From Glutamicibacter sp. MNS18 (GTDB lineage: Bacteria > Actinomycetota > Actinomycetes > Actinomycetales > Micrococcaceae): 64,000 nt of DNA. The stretch is from assembly GCF_026107515.2 (NCBI RefSeq), contig NZ_JAPCHW010000003.1, positions 124,001 through 188,000 of the forward strand, in the 5' to 3' direction. Numbering within the stretch: position 1 is the first letter of the stretch; each line of letters begins with the position of its first letter. Of this stretch, positions 26,398 to 35,133 are shown in pieces. The notes under the pieces were generated by a model. That model ran no database searches and was not told where the DNA came from. It saw nothing but the letters and a program-made list of their open reading frames with translations. The position numbers and the translations under genes were made by a program.

Positions 26398-27132
26398 ATG
26401 GCTTTTGACAACAAACGGCAGCCAGTCACACTGCAGGTGCTCATTGAAGAGCCAAGCGGGGATGCTGCCGCCGATCTGGACCGCGGAGTGGAATTGCTAC
26501 GCGAGGTACGCGCAGGGCAGCGGCCGCCGCTGTTGCGGATCTACCGCCCGGATCCTACCCTGGCCTTCGGGCAACGGGATGTACGCCTGGAGGGGTACGA
26601 GCAGGCGGTCCGGTCCAGTGAACGACACGGGTTCTTTCCCCTGGTCCGCAAGGCCGGTGGACGGGCTGCAGCCTATCACCGCGGCACCTTGATCGTGGAT
26701 CACATCGAGCCGCATCCGGACGCCATGATCGGGCACCAGGATCGCTTTGTGCGTTTCGGTCAGCTGTACGCCCGCGCTTTGCAGCGGGTAGGCGTAGACG
26801 CCCATGTGGGGGAACTGGACGGAGAATACTGCGCCGGTGAGCATTCGGTCCATGGGGTACCAGGGCCGGAGTCGGTCACCGGGGTGCCGGTGAAATTGGT
26901 GGGGACCGCCCAAAGGGTGATCGCCGGGGCCTGGCTGTTCTCCTCGGTCTTCGTCATCAGCGATTCGCCACCCATCCGCAAGGTCCTTGACGAGGTGTAC
27001 CGGCTGATGGGGATCCCGATGGATCCGGCAACTGCCGGAGCGGCCGATGATCTGGTCCAGGGGCTGACTCCGGAAACCTTTATCGAGGCGCTTCTGGACG
27101 AATACGCCGCCGAATACGGGCTGGAACGCTAA
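26398..27132 (+). CDS. Lipoate-protein ligase A-like protein
   Basis: This 244-residue biotin/lipoate A/B ligase-fold protein carries the LplA-type lipoyl-AMP loop RKAGGRAAAYHRGTL (about 85-99) and the conserved lysine region VKLVGTAQRVIAGAWLFSS. It would attach lipoate (or octanoate) to a lipoyl domain, or act as an amidotransferase like LipL. It is shorter than E. coli LplA because the C-terminal accessory domain is missing. ATG 26398 is used. No lipoate-dependent enzyme gene lies in the window. Confidence 0.75.
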   Translation: MAFDNKRQPVTLQVLIEEPSGDAAADLDRGVELLREVRAGQRPPLLRIYRPDPTLAFGQRDVRLEGYEQAVRSSERHGFFPLVRKAGGRAAAYHRGTLIVDHIEPHPDAMIGHQDRFVRFGQLYARALQRVGVDAHVGELDGEYCAGEHSVHGVPGPESVTGVPVKLVGTAQRVIAGAWLFSSVFVISDSPPIRKVLDEVYRLMGIPMDPATAGAADDLVQGLTPETFIEALLDEYAAEYGLER

Positions 27133-27186
27133 GTTCGTTCCGAAATCCCGCCTTCCTGGGAAGCATGTCCCTCAAAATTGACAATC

Positions 27187-27222
27187 CCCGGGGCCGGGCC
27201 GCACTACTTGCCCGACCCCGGG
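27187..27222. terminator. Hairpin terminator between convergent genes
   Basis: Thirteen-base GC-rich arms (27187-27199 and 27210-27222) pair with one internal mismatch around a ten-base loop. It lies between the lipoate-ligase-like gene and mycoredoxin. Confidence 0.65.
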
Positions 27223-27247
27223 ACGTGTCAGGGGTTCGGCGAGGACG

Positions 27248-27526
27248 CTAAAGACCGGCGCGCTCGAGAACCTCGTCGATCCGCGGGTTGGTGGCGGCAC
27301 TTCCGTCGGCGAACACCAACGTCGGAACGGTCTGGTTGCCACCGTTGAAGGACTCCACGATCTCGGCGGTACCATCAACCTGCTCGATATTGACCTCGGT
27401 GTATTTCACGCCTTTTTGGTCCATCATCCGCTTCAGGTTGCGGCAGTATCCGCACCAGTTGGTCGTGAACATGGTGACGGCCCCGGCTTCGGGAATGTAC
27501 TGGTCAAGATTAACTGAGTTGGTCAT
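27248..27526 (-). CDS. Mycoredoxin (glutaredoxin-like)
   Basis: This 92-residue glutaredoxin-fold protein has the active-site WCGYC (C25 and C28) characteristic of mycoredoxin-1, which reduces mixed disulfides between proteins and mycothiol. The TVPTLVF cis-proline loop and the C-terminal helix are complete. It indicates that the host uses mycothiol, in agreement with the mscR gene at 30941. It is divergent from the HMCES gene with only 36 bases between starts, so both promoters must overlap. Confidence 0.9.
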   Translation of the reverse strand: MTNSVNLDQYIPEAGAVTMFTTNWCGYCRNLKRMMDQKGVKYTEVNIEQVDGTAEIVESFNGGNQTVPTLVFADGSAATNPRIDEVLERAGL

Positions 27527-27562
27527 ACTTCATTCAACCATTGAGGTGGCAGACTTGTTCCC

Positions 27563-28294
27563 ATGTGCGGAAGATACGTCATGGCCAAGGCCATCGGTGA
27601 CCTGGTTGCCGAGGCGGAGGCCGAAGCAGATGCGAACCTGGAGCTACGCCAGTCATGGAATGTGGCCCCCACCACCGATGTGCCCATCGTCTTGGAACGC
27701 CTGGTGGACGGCGAGGTACGCCGCCAGATCCATGTGGCACGCTGGGGGCTCGTCCCCGGATGGGCCAAGGACCTCTCGGTCGGGGTGCGGGCCTTTAATG
27801 CCCGCAGTGAAACCGTTGAGGAGAAACCGACATTCCGTTCGGCCGTCAAGAAGCGGCGGGCCGCGGTACCGGTCCAGGGGTACTACGAATGGAGAAAGGA
27901 AGCCGGCGGGAAGAAGCGACCGTTTTTCGTGTACCACCCCGAGGGCCGGCTCATTTTTTTCGCAGGACTCTACGAATGGTGGAAGGACGCCGACGAGAGC
28001 TGGATCCTGTCCACCACGATCCTGACCATGGACGCCCCACCGGAGCAAGCTCCCGGGATCCTGGGGGAACTGGCTGGACTCCATGACCGGTTGCCGATCC
28101 CGATGGACGCGCAGATGATGGCATACTGGCTGGACCCCGAACAACCGGACGCCTCCGCACTCATCGGTCAACTCCGTGAGCAAGCCCATGAAGTGGCCGC
28201 GAGCTGGACGATGCACGAAGTGGACTCGGCGGTTGGCAACGTTCGCAATGATTACGCCGAACTGGTCGAACCCCATTCATCGTCGCTGTTCTAG
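27563..28294 (+). CDS. SRAP/HMCES family abasic-site processing protein
   Basis: This 243-residue SRAP protein protects abasic sites in single-stranded DNA by forming a thiazolidine crosslink through Cys2 after removal of the initiator methionine. It starts MCGRYV as required. The conserved glutamate lies in VQGYYEW, and the catalytic histidine in LHDRLPIPM. NPRSET is replaced by the equivalent FNARSETV. The gene is divergent from mycoredoxin and its stop overlaps the stop of the convergent LicD-methyltransferase gene (CTAG, 28291-28294). Confidence 0.93.
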   Translation: MCGRYVMAKAIGDLVAEAEAEADANLELRQSWNVAPTTDVPIVLERLVDGEVRRQIHVARWGLVPGWAKDLSVGVRAFNARSETVEEKPTFRSAVKKRRAAVPVQGYYEWRKEAGGKKRPFFVYHPEGRLIFFAGLYEWWKDADESWILSTTILTMDAPPEQAPGILGELAGLHDRLPIPMDAQMMAYWLDPEQPDASALIGQLREQAHEVAASWTMHEVDSAVGNVRNDYAELVEPHSSSLF

Positions 28295-29967
28295 GTCTGC
28301 TGCGTTGAACCGGGACGCAGTGCGATCAGCCGCAGGACGACGGGATCCTCTTTCTGATAGGGTGCCAAGCCGGTCGATTCGAGATGTTCGAGCACCGTCC
28401 ACCCGTTGGGGGATTCGATTTCTTCGATGAGTGCAGCCGCGGCCTGTAAGCGCCGGTAGGCGCGGAAGTGGGCCTTGTGCCGCCCGTGGTCCTTATCGGT
28501 GCGCAGTTCCAGTGCCAGCAGATCCCCGGGTTCGGCCTGTTGCTCCAGGGTCTGCAGCAATGACTGTTGCCCTTCCCGGGACATCGACGTGAGCAGGGCG
28601 CGGCCGTAGAACAGCACGCGGTTCGGTGTGGGGCCACGAAAAGACCGGATTTGGTCGGCCAGTGCGGCGGCATTGGTCAGATCGCAATCTTCGAAATGGA
28701 CCCCATGCCCCTCGCGTCGGTGGGCCTGGGCCAAGGCCCCGGCAGAGCGGTCCAATCCCAGCACGCGGTGCCCTGCCGCAGCGAAGGCCACCGAATCCCG
28801 GCCTTCGCCGCATCCCAGATCGATGACCAGATGGGGCAGCTGCCCGCGTTCAAGCAGGTGATGGGCGAACCCGGAGGGTTCGAAGTCGTGGTCGTGGGCG
28901 TAGAAATCGGCCCAGTACAACCGGTCCTGCTGGTCCGGGGTCAGCAGGGCCGCCGCGGCCCGTGATTTTCGTGCGGTGGGCCAGTGAAAGGAGGGATCCG
29001 GGTACTGCCAGTTGGGTCCGTAGATATGGGCCACCAGTTCGGCGGCCTTCTCCGGGGCCAGTACGGTTTCATCTACGAACCCACGTTCCACGATGCCTCC
29101 CAAGTCATCAAGGTACAGTGCTCCGGTTTCAACGGTGCCGAAGGGAAACTGCAATACCCCCGCTGGCGTGGTGTAGAGGTGGAACAGGTCGATCTGCGCC
29201 TGGCCGGAGTCCTTGTCCAGGATGGCGATACAACTGGATTTGGGGACCACCGAGTACCCCGCCGCCAGCAGGACCCGTGAGATCTCGAAAAGTTCTTCGG
29301 CAACCGCCCGGGGATCGTGGTGCCGGGATATGTAGGCACTGTCGAAGTCCCGGTCGTGTCCGATAAATCCGTTATCACGCACCGCGCCGAGCAAGGTGCC
29401 GTTGTAGATGAACGCACGATATCCGAACTGCTGCTGCAACAGGCCGGAAACTTCCTGGTAGAGCCGGATGACATGGTGCTGCCAGCGGGTATCGGCCACC
29501 CGGGAGAGCTGGATCTTGCCGCCCTGGCCAAAGATCTCGCCGCGCTCGAAACGTTGCCGGAGAAGTTCGATATTCTCCTTGCCGTTACGGTGTGGGTGGA
29601 AAAACAGTTCGCCCGAGTCCAGGCGGATGGGTTGAGCGTCCACCCGGACCGAGATCCTGTCCCCGCGGTGGGCGAATCGCCAGAAATCGTGGAGCCCAAA
29701 CCGGAAATGTCGTTTCTCGTGGCTGCCGTGCTCTTCGATATCGAGGGTCGCCAGACTGGTCATGGCCTGGAACTCACCGATAAACAAGCCGACCTCCAGG
29801 GCCGGGGTACCCGATGGGACCAAGAGGTAGCCCTCGATGGCGTGCTGATCCCGGCGGGTGACCTGCCCCTGATGATTGGTGGCACCAAGCCCGGCGGATC
29901 CCGGATGAAACCGGTGAAGTCTTTTCCGGATGCGCCGAATCGCGCCTGCCAACGTCCTACGTGTCAT
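28291..29967 (-). CDS. LicD-like nucleotidyltransferase-fold protein fused to a SAM methyltransferase
   Basis: This 558-residue two-domain protein carries in its middle a LicD/fukutin-type motif (residues about 188-212: YNGTLLGAVRDNGFIGHDRD, with the metal-binding HDRDFD and a further aspartate at D260). Such enzymes transfer phospho-substituents (for example phosphocholine) to surface glycans. Residues about 375-555 form a class I methyltransferase with motif I VIDLGCGEGRDS (381-392). The N-terminal 170 residues are unassigned. The two activities in one chain suggest decoration of a wall or capsule polymer. Start ATG 29967 follows AGGAG. Confidence 0.75.
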   Translation of the reverse strand: MTRRTLAGAIRRIRKRLHRFHPGSAGLGATNHQGQVTRRDQHAIEGYLLVPSGTPALEVGLFIGEFQAMTSLATLDIEEHGSHEKRHFRFGLHDFWRFAHRGDRISVRVDAQPIRLDSGELFFHPHRNGKENIELLRQRFERGEIFGQGGKIQLSRVADTRWQHHVIRLYQEVSGLLQQQFGYRAFIYNGTLLGAVRDNGFIGHDRDFDSAYISRHHDPRAVAEELFEISRVLLAAGYSVVPKSSCIAILDKDSGQAQIDLFHLYTTPAGVLQFPFGTVETGALYLDDLGGIVERGFVDETVLAPEKAAELVAHIYGPNWQYPDPSFHWPTARKSRAAAALLTPDQQDRLYWADFYAHDHDFEPSGFAHHLLERGQLPHLVIDLGCGEGRDSVAFAAAGHRVLGLDRSAGALAQAHRREGHGVHFEDCDLTNAAALADQIRSFRGPTPNRVLFYGRALLTSMSREGQQSLLQTLEQQAEPGDLLALELRTDKDHGRHKAHFRAYRRLQAAAALIEEIESPNGWTVLEHLESTGLAPYQKEDPVVLRLIALRPGSTQQT

Positions 29968-30311
29968 GGATCTCCTGTGTGTTGGAATGCTCCGGCAGCT
30001 GGACTGTGCGATAGCCGTAGTCACCTCCGCCACCCGGGATCGTAGTACGGGAAAATGAACGGAGGATTAACCCGGAGTGAGGGGTCGGCGAACACCGGTA
30101 TATGACGCCGACGGCAGTTCGACGGACCAGGCTACAGCTTGGCCGGTCTCTTTGACGGTACCGTGCCGCCCAGTGAAGCCCGGGGCACCGGCCATGTGCC
30201 CAACCGGTGATCAAGGCGGGCACAGAACTGCGCTGGAAACAAGGAGACCTGTCATCGCGTCACGCAGGATCTGCATGACGCGATGACAGGTTCACCATTG
30301 ATCCCGTGGTC
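29968..30311. other. Intergenic region between LicD-methyltransferase and MBL genes
   Basis: These 344 bases hold the presumed promoter of the LicD-methyltransferase gene near 29968-30070 and the terminator of the MBL gene at 30248-30290. No gene is supported in between. Confidence 0.5.
30248..30290. terminator. Hairpin terminator downstream of the mscR-MBL operon
   Basis: Arms of 20 bases (30248-30267 and 30271-30290) pair with one G-T-type exception around a GAT loop, placed just after the MBL stop on the minus strand. Confidence 0.75.
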
Positions 30312-30941
30312 CTAGTGGCCGCGGGCGATCCATTCATCCAGGTTCGGCGCCTCGGCCCCGATGCTGGTGCTTGGCCCATGGCCGGTGTAGACGATCGTCT
30401 TCTCCGGCAGGGTCAGTAACCGTTCTCGAATCGATTCGATGATGGTCTCGAAGCTGGAGTAGCTGCGCCCGGTGGCACCCGGGCCGCCGTTGAACAGCGT
30501 GTCCCCGCTGAAGAGCACATCCAATTCCGCCACGTGGAAGCAGGTCGAGCCGGGGGAGTGCCCTGGGGTATGCAGGGCCTTCAGTGTGATCCCGGCAATC
30601 GCGTACTCGTCCCCGTCCTTGATCTCGACATCCGGCTTGCGGTCCGGGTAGACCGCTTCCCAGAGCATCGAATCGGCCGGGTTCAGGTACAGCGGTGCAT
30701 CGACCTCGTCGGCGAATTCGCCTGCCGCGCGGATGTGGTCATCGTGGCCGTGGGTGAGCAGCACCGCCTTGACGGTGCGTTCACCGATCGCGGCCAGCAC
30801 CTTATCCGGCTCGTGGGCCGGATCGATGACCAGGACTTCCTGGTCATCCCCGATCAGCCAGACATTGTTCTCCACGTCCCAGGTCCCGCCATCGAGCGAG
30901 AAGGTACCGGAGGTGACGATATTCTCGATCTGCGCGCTCAT
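30312..30941 (-). CDS. Metallo-beta-lactamase-fold hydrolase, probable S-formylmycothiol hydrolase
   Basis: This 209-residue MBL hydrolase has the dinuclear zinc motif THGHDDH (63-69), a further histidine in TPGHSPGSTCF, an aspartate in FSGDTLF and a C-terminal GHG. It is glyoxalase-II-like. Its ATG overlaps the stop of mscR by one base (TAATG), the same gene order as Rv2259-Rv2260 in Mycobacterium tuberculosis. That pairing suggests it hydrolyses S-formylmycothiol, the product of MscR, to formate and mycothiol. The specific substrate is inferred from context. Confidence 0.82.
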   Translation of the reverse strand: MSAQIENIVTSGTFSLDGGTWDVENNVWLIGDDQEVLVIDPAHEPDKVLAAIGERTVKAVLLTHGHDDHIRAAGEFADEVDAPLYLNPADSMLWEAVYPDRKPDVEIKDGDEYAIAGITLKALHTPGHSPGSTCFHVAELDVLFSGDTLFNGGPGATGRSYSSFETIIESIRERLLTLPEKTIVYTGHGPSTSIGAEAPNLDEWIARGH

Positions 30942-32026
30942 TAGATTTCCACCACCGATCGCAGGACGGTTCCCTCATGCATCTTGTCGAAGGCCTCCTC
31001 GATCTGATCGATCGTGATGCGCTCGGTAACAAACGAGTCCAGGTCCAGGCGGCCGAGCTTGTACTGCTCCACGAGCATCGGGAAGTCGTGGCTTGGCAGG
31101 CAGTCGCCGTACCAGGAGCTCTTCAACGATCCACCGCGACCGAAGACGTCCAGCAGGGGCAGTTCCAGCTTCATCTCAGGGGTGGGCACTCCCACCAGTA
31201 CCACGCGTCCGGCCAGGTCGCGGGCGTAGAAAGCCTGCGTGTAGGTCTCCGGGCGGCCTACCGCGTCGATAACGACATCGGCACCGAATCCACCGGTCAG
31301 CTCCCGGATGGCCTCAATCGCATCGACCTTGGAGGAATCAACCGTGTGGGTGGCCCCGAAGCCCTGGGCGGTTTCGAGTTTCGCGGAGTTCACGTCCACC
31401 GCGATGATGGTGGTGGCCCCGGCCAGCTTGGCCCCGGCTATCGCGGCCGCGCCGACACCGCCGCAACCGATAACGGCCACGGACTCGCCGCGCTTGATCT
31501 CGCCGGTGTTGATGGCGGCACCGATGCCGGCCATCACGCCGCAGCCCAGCAGGCCTACGGCGGCCGCGTCGGCGTCCTCGTCGACGATGGTGCACTGGCC
31601 GGAGTGGACCAGGGTCTTCTCGGCAAAGGATCCGATGCCCAGGGCGGCTGAGAGTTCGGTGCCGTCTTCCAGGGTCATCTTCTGGGTGGCGTTGTGGGTG
31701 TTGAAACAGTACTTCGGTTCGCCCTTGGCGCAGGCCCGGCACTGGCCGCACACCGCGCGCCAGTTCAGGATCACCCGATCGCCGACCTTCACGTTTGTGA
31801 CGTTCTCGCCGATCTGGCTGACCACAGCTGTGGATTCGTGGCCCAGCAGGTAAGGGTAGTCATCACCGATTCCGCCGAGCTTGTAGTGCAGGTCGGTGTG
31901 GCATACGCCGGTGGTCAGCACGTCGACCACGACCTCTCCCGGTCCCGGATCCGGAACGATGATGTCGACGACCTCGACCGGTGCGTTCTTGGCACGGGAA
32001 ATAACTGCTTTAACCTTTTGTGGCAT
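30941..32026 (-). CDS. mscR: S-(hydroxymethyl)mycothiol dehydrogenase / nitrosomycothiol reductase
   Basis: This zinc-dependent class III-like alcohol dehydrogenase has 361 residues. It oxidises the formaldehyde-mycothiol adduct with NAD and reduces S-nitrosomycothiol. Visible are the catalytic zinc ligands in GVCHTDLHY and LLGHEST, the four structural-zinc cysteines in [15 protein letters not shown] and the NAD fold [12 protein letters not shown] followed by an aspartate (AVDVN). Length and sequence match actinobacterial MscR. ATG 32026 follows AAGGGGAC. It is the first gene of the operon with the MBL hydrolase and is divergent from the flavoprotein gene at 32348. Confidence 0.9.
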   Translation of the reverse strand: MPQKVKAVISRAKNAPVEVVDIIVPDPGPGEVVVDVLTTGVCHTDLHYKLGGIGDDYPYLLGHESTAVVSQIGENVTNVKVGDRVILNWRAVCGQCRACAKGEPKYCFNTHNATQKMTLEDGTELSAALGIGSFAEKTLVHSGQCTIVDEDADAAAVGLLGCGVMAGIGAAINTGEIKRGESVAVIGCGGVGAAAIAGAKLAGATTIIAVDVNSAKLETAQGFGATHTVDSSKVDAIEAIRELTGGFGADVVIDAVGRPETYTQAFYARDLAGRVVLVGVPTPEMKLELPLLDVFGRGGSLKSSWYGDCLPSHDFPMLVEQYKLGRLDLDSFVTERITIDQIEEAFDKMHEGTVLRSVVEI

Positions 32027-32347
32027 GTGGTTTGGTCCCCTTGAAGTCTTGATAGTGCAGGTCACCTTGATGCTATCGGCACAGATGGCGGGAAGCTAGC
32101 CTCGACGCCTCCGGGGCAGCCGGTGTCGGGGTTGTGGCGCGCAACACCGGCTGTCAACCGCGCTCCGTCCGTTGACGGCTTAATCGTGTGAAGCGTTATT
32201 GAGCGGATGGCGGCGGCGTACCCGCATTATATACTTTTGGCACATAATTAATGACTGAATCTGTCGTGGACAGTATATTGTTTGCCTGCTGATAATAGGG
32301 AAACAAGTACAGTGACGCGGGTTACCCTGCGTAGTCGAGGAGAACAG
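32027..32347. other. Divergent promoter region, mscR / flavoprotein A
   Basis: These 321 bases have no gene. The part from 32190 to 32300 is AT-rich compared with the rest of the window and contains the plus-strand promoter described separately. The mscR promoter must lie in 32030-32150. Confidence 0.5.
32263..32296 (+). promoter_or_regulatory. Predicted promoter of flavoprotein A with GTCGTGGACA motif
   Basis: TGGACA (32267-32272) and GATAAT (32291-32296) are separated by 18 bases. The -35 lies inside GTCGTGGACA (32263-32272), a ten-base word found again before the MHS transporter at 35064-35073. The LysR regulator between them is the likely controller. Confidence 0.5.
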
Positions 32348-34114
32348 ATGACACAGCAGTCGGAGCATACCTGGGATAACACCGTTGACCTTCTGGTTTT
32401 GGGCACCGGGGCTGCCGGGTTGTCGGCGACGTTGACCGCAGCGGCCCGTGGAGCCAGCGTGTTGGCCCTGGAGAAGACCGAATACCTCGGGGGAACTACC
32501 GCCTATTCCGCGGGAACCTGCTGGATTCCGGATAACCGCTTCCAGCGCGAGGACGGCAACCTCGATGACCGCGAACGCGCAGAACGCTATCTGGACCTGG
32601 TGGTTGGGGACAAGGCCGCGAAGGCCGGTTGGCTGGCCTACCTGGATGCCGCGCCGAAGATGCTTGATGACATGCACGCGCTGGGTGTGCACTTCCAGCG
32701 TTCCCCTGCCGTGGTGGACTACCACTCCGAACTGCCGGAAACCGGCAAAACCGGCCGCGCGCTGGAGCCGGCCCCCTTTGACGGGCGGCTACTGGGGCGC
32801 AACGACTTCCGTCGGGTTCGCCCGCCGGTGCCCGAGTTCGCGCTCATGGGCGGCACCCTGATGCTGCGCCGCCCGGAGGTCGCCACCCTGCTCAAGCTCT
32901 ACACCGGCACCCTCGCCGAACGCGCGAAGGCCGTGGGCCTGGCTGCGAAACTGGGGCTGGAATGGGCGCGGGACCGGATCTCCTACCCACGAGGGACCCG
33001 ACTGGTCATGGGCAACGGGCTGGTGGCCCGGATGTTCCACGAATCCCGGCAGCACGGCGCGGAATTCCTCTTTGGCGCCCACACCACTGAACTGGTGACC
33101 GAGGGCAATCGGGTCATCGGTGCCCTGGTCACGCATAACGGCAAACGCCTACGGATCGGCACACGCCGGGGTGTGGTCCTGGCCGCCGGCGGATTTGCGC
33201 ATAATGCGCAGCTGCGCCAGGAGCTTTTGCCGCAGCCGACCCCGCGCTTCTCGCGCGCCGGGGAGGGAGCCACCGGTGACACCCTGGCCCTGGCCGAGAA
33301 GGCCGGCGCCGCCCTCGGGCATGACAATGGCGAAAACGCCCTGTGGTTCCCCAGCTCCATAGGCCGGCGCAAGGACGGTTCGCAGGTGGTTTTCCCGCAT
33401 ATCTGGGACCGGGCCCGTCCCGGGGTTATCGCGGTGGACTCGCGCGGCCAGCGTTTCGTGGACGAGTCCTGCTCCTACCACCGGTTCGTGCGCGCGATGT
33501 TCGACTCCGGGAACCAGCAGGCCATCCCCGCCTGGCTGGTGGTCGACTCCCGAACCCTGGCCAAATACGGCCTGGGCATGATCACCATGCCGCACCTGCC
33601 GCGTAGGGCCCTGCAGCGCTACATCAACGACGGCTACCTGTATGAAGGGGCGACCCTGGCCGAACTGGCCGACAAGATCGGGGTGGATGCCGCGGGGTTG
33701 CAGGCCACCGTGGAGCGCTTCAACGGATTTGCCGCCACCGGTGTGGACGAGGATTTCGGTAAGGGCGAACTGCTCTTCGGGCAGGTGGCCGGGGACCCGG
33801 ACCATGGCGGGCCGAACCCCAATATCGGCGAGATCAGCCAGGGCCCGTTCTATGCCATGGCCGTGGTGCCCACCCCGTTGGCCACCGCCTATGGAGTGCG
33901 GACCGACGGTAACGGCCAGGCGTTGGACGCGCAGGGTGAACCGGTACCGGGGCTCTATGCGGCGGGGAATGACGCCGCCTCCGTCATGGGGTCGGAGTAT
34001 CCAGGTGCCGGGGTCCAGGTGGCCTCCGGCATGACCTTCGGCTGGGCGGCCGCTCGTCATGCACTGGGCCATGAGGCTGCGACCGGTACGCTGGAGGGGC
34101 AAGCGGCGAAGTAG
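32348..34114 (+). CDS. KstD-like FAD-dependent dehydrogenase A
   Basis: This 588-residue flavoprotein belongs to the 3-ketosteroid-delta1-dehydrogenase / fumarate-reductase-flavoprotein superfamily. The FAD fold [20 protein letters not shown] is near residue 15, followed by [19 protein letters not shown]. The C-terminal FAD-binding region reads [11 protein letters not shown], then [21 protein letters not shown]. Family members introduce a double bond next to a ring ketone and pass electrons to an acceptor. No steroid genes surround it, so another cyclic ketone is likely. It differs from the two other flavoproteins in the island (no LGTxGG-type motif). ATG 32348 follows GAGGAGA. Confidence 0.82.
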   Translation: MTQQSEHTWDNTVDLLVLGTGAAGLSATLTAAARGASVLALEKTEYLGGTTAYSAGTCWIPDNRFQREDGNLDDRERAERYLDLVVGDKAAKAGWLAYLDAAPKMLDDMHALGVHFQRSPAVVDYHSELPETGKTGRALEPAPFDGRLLGRNDFRRVRPPVPEFALMGGTLMLRRPEVATLLKLYTGTLAERAKAVGLAAKLGLEWARDRISYPRGTRLVMGNGLVARMFHESRQHGAEFLFGAHTTELVTEGNRVIGALVTHNGKRLRIGTRRGVVLAAGGFAHNAQLRQELLPQPTPRFSRAGEGATGDTLALAEKAGAALGHDNGENALWFPSSIGRRKDGSQVVFPHIWDRARPGVIAVDSRGQRFVDESCSYHRFVRAMFDSGNQQAIPAWLVVDSRTLAKYGLGMITMPHLPRRALQRYINDGYLYEGATLAELADKIGVDAAGLQATVERFNGFAATGVDEDFGKGELLFGQVAGDPDHGGPNPNIGEISQGPFYAMAVVPTPLATAYGVRTDGNGQALDAQGEPVPGLYAAGNDAASVMGSEYPGAGVQVASGMTFGWAAARHALGHEAATGTLEGQAAK

Positions 34115-34132
34115 CCGCGCAGGAAGGTGCAG

Positions 34133-35035
34133 ATGGAAATCAGGTGGCTGGAGGCCTTTATCGCGGTCGCCGAGGAGCTGCACTTCGGCAATGCCGCGCT
34201 GCGCCTGCGTATGGCGCAATCCCCGCTGAGCCAGACCATCCGCAAACTGGAGCGTTCGCTGGGTGCGGAGCTGTTTATCCGCAGCACCCGCTCGGTGGAG
34301 CTCACCGCTGCCGGGCATGCGTTCCTCCCGCATGCCCGGCAGGTACTCGAGCAGCTGAATGTGGCCGCCGCGGCGGTAAGGGTCCCCGAGGGGGAGGTCT
34401 ATGGTTCGTTGACCATGGGGTTCACCGGGGTACTGAATCACATGTCGCTACCGGTGCTCACCGGGGCGCTGCGCCGCCGGCACCCGGAAATCGAGTTGAC
34501 CCTGGTCGGCCGGGTCATGACCCAGGACGCGGTGCACCAGCTGGATTCCGGGGCGCTGGATCTTGCCTTCGTCGGACTGCCGGTGGACTCGACCCGGATC
34601 AGTTCCCGGCTACTGGCCCAGGAGGCCTTTGGCATGGTGTTGCCCGCTGACCACCCGCTGGCGGATTCGGACTCGGTGCTGCTCTCGGATATGGCCGACC
34701 AGCCATTCATCACCCCGCCCATGGCCGCGGGGTCGGCCCTTTACGATTCGACCATGCGCTCCTGTGCCGATGCCGGGTTCTATCCGATCGTGGCCCAGCA
34801 GATCACCGACCCCTATATGACGATGATGCTGGTTAGTGCCGGGGTGGGCGTGGCCTTCCTGCCCGAGGGGATCGCCGCCGTACTGCCGCCCGGTGCGGTC
34901 TATGTGCCGCTGGGCGGCCGGCCCTACTACATGAACCACGGGCTGGCCTGGTCCAACCGACCCGGTTCGGCGGCCCGCGAGGCCTTTCTGGAATTGAGCG
35001 TCGAGGTCCTGCCGACCCCCGACGTGATTATGTGA
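34133..35035 (+). CDS. LysR-family transcriptional regulator
   Basis: This 300-residue LysR regulator has an N-terminal winged helix-turn-helix (IRWLEAFIAVAEELHFGNAA, then LRMAQSPLSQTIRKLERSLG) and a two-lobed effector domain. It lies between flavoprotein A and the first MHS transporter, in the same orientation. Both of those promoters contain GTCGTGGACA, so it is the natural candidate to control them in response to the imported substrate. ATG 34133 follows AGGAAGG; GTG 34127 is less likely because it lies in that site. Confidence 0.9.
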   Translation: MEIRWLEAFIAVAEELHFGNAALRLRMAQSPLSQTIRKLERSLGAELFIRSTRSVELTAAGHAFLPHARQVLEQLNVAAAAVRVPEGEVYGSLTMGFTGVLNHMSLPVLTGALRRRHPEIELTLVGRVMTQDAVHQLDSGALDLAFVGLPVDSTRISSRLLAQEAFGMVLPADHPLADSDSVLLSDMADQPFITPPMAAGSALYDSTMRSCADAGFYPIVAQQITDPYMTMMLVSAGVGVAFLPEGIAAVLPPGAVYVPLGGRPYYMNHGLAWSNRPGSAAREAFLELSVEVLPTPDVIM

Positions 35036-35063
35036 TTTTGCTACATTGTCTTTGATCAATTAG

Positions 35064-35073
35064 GTCGTGGACA
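35064..35073 (+). promoter_or_regulatory. Shared GTCGTGGACA motif before MHS transporter 1
   Basis: The same ten bases occur at 32263-32272 before flavoprotein A, both times preceded by an AATTA stretch and followed by TA-rich sequence. It is a candidate LysR operator or an operator-promoter overlap. Confidence 0.45.
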
Positions 35074-35133
35074 TAATAAGTGTCGGGGTTCACACTGGAT
35101 TCAGTTCCTCTTCGAAGATGAAAGGACTCTTCC

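Noticed and set aside
32348-34114. Steroid degradation gene (true kstD)
   Set aside because: The family resemblance is real, but no other steroid genes (kshAB, hsa, kstR) are in the 64 kb window. The context is organic-acid or cyclitol catabolism.
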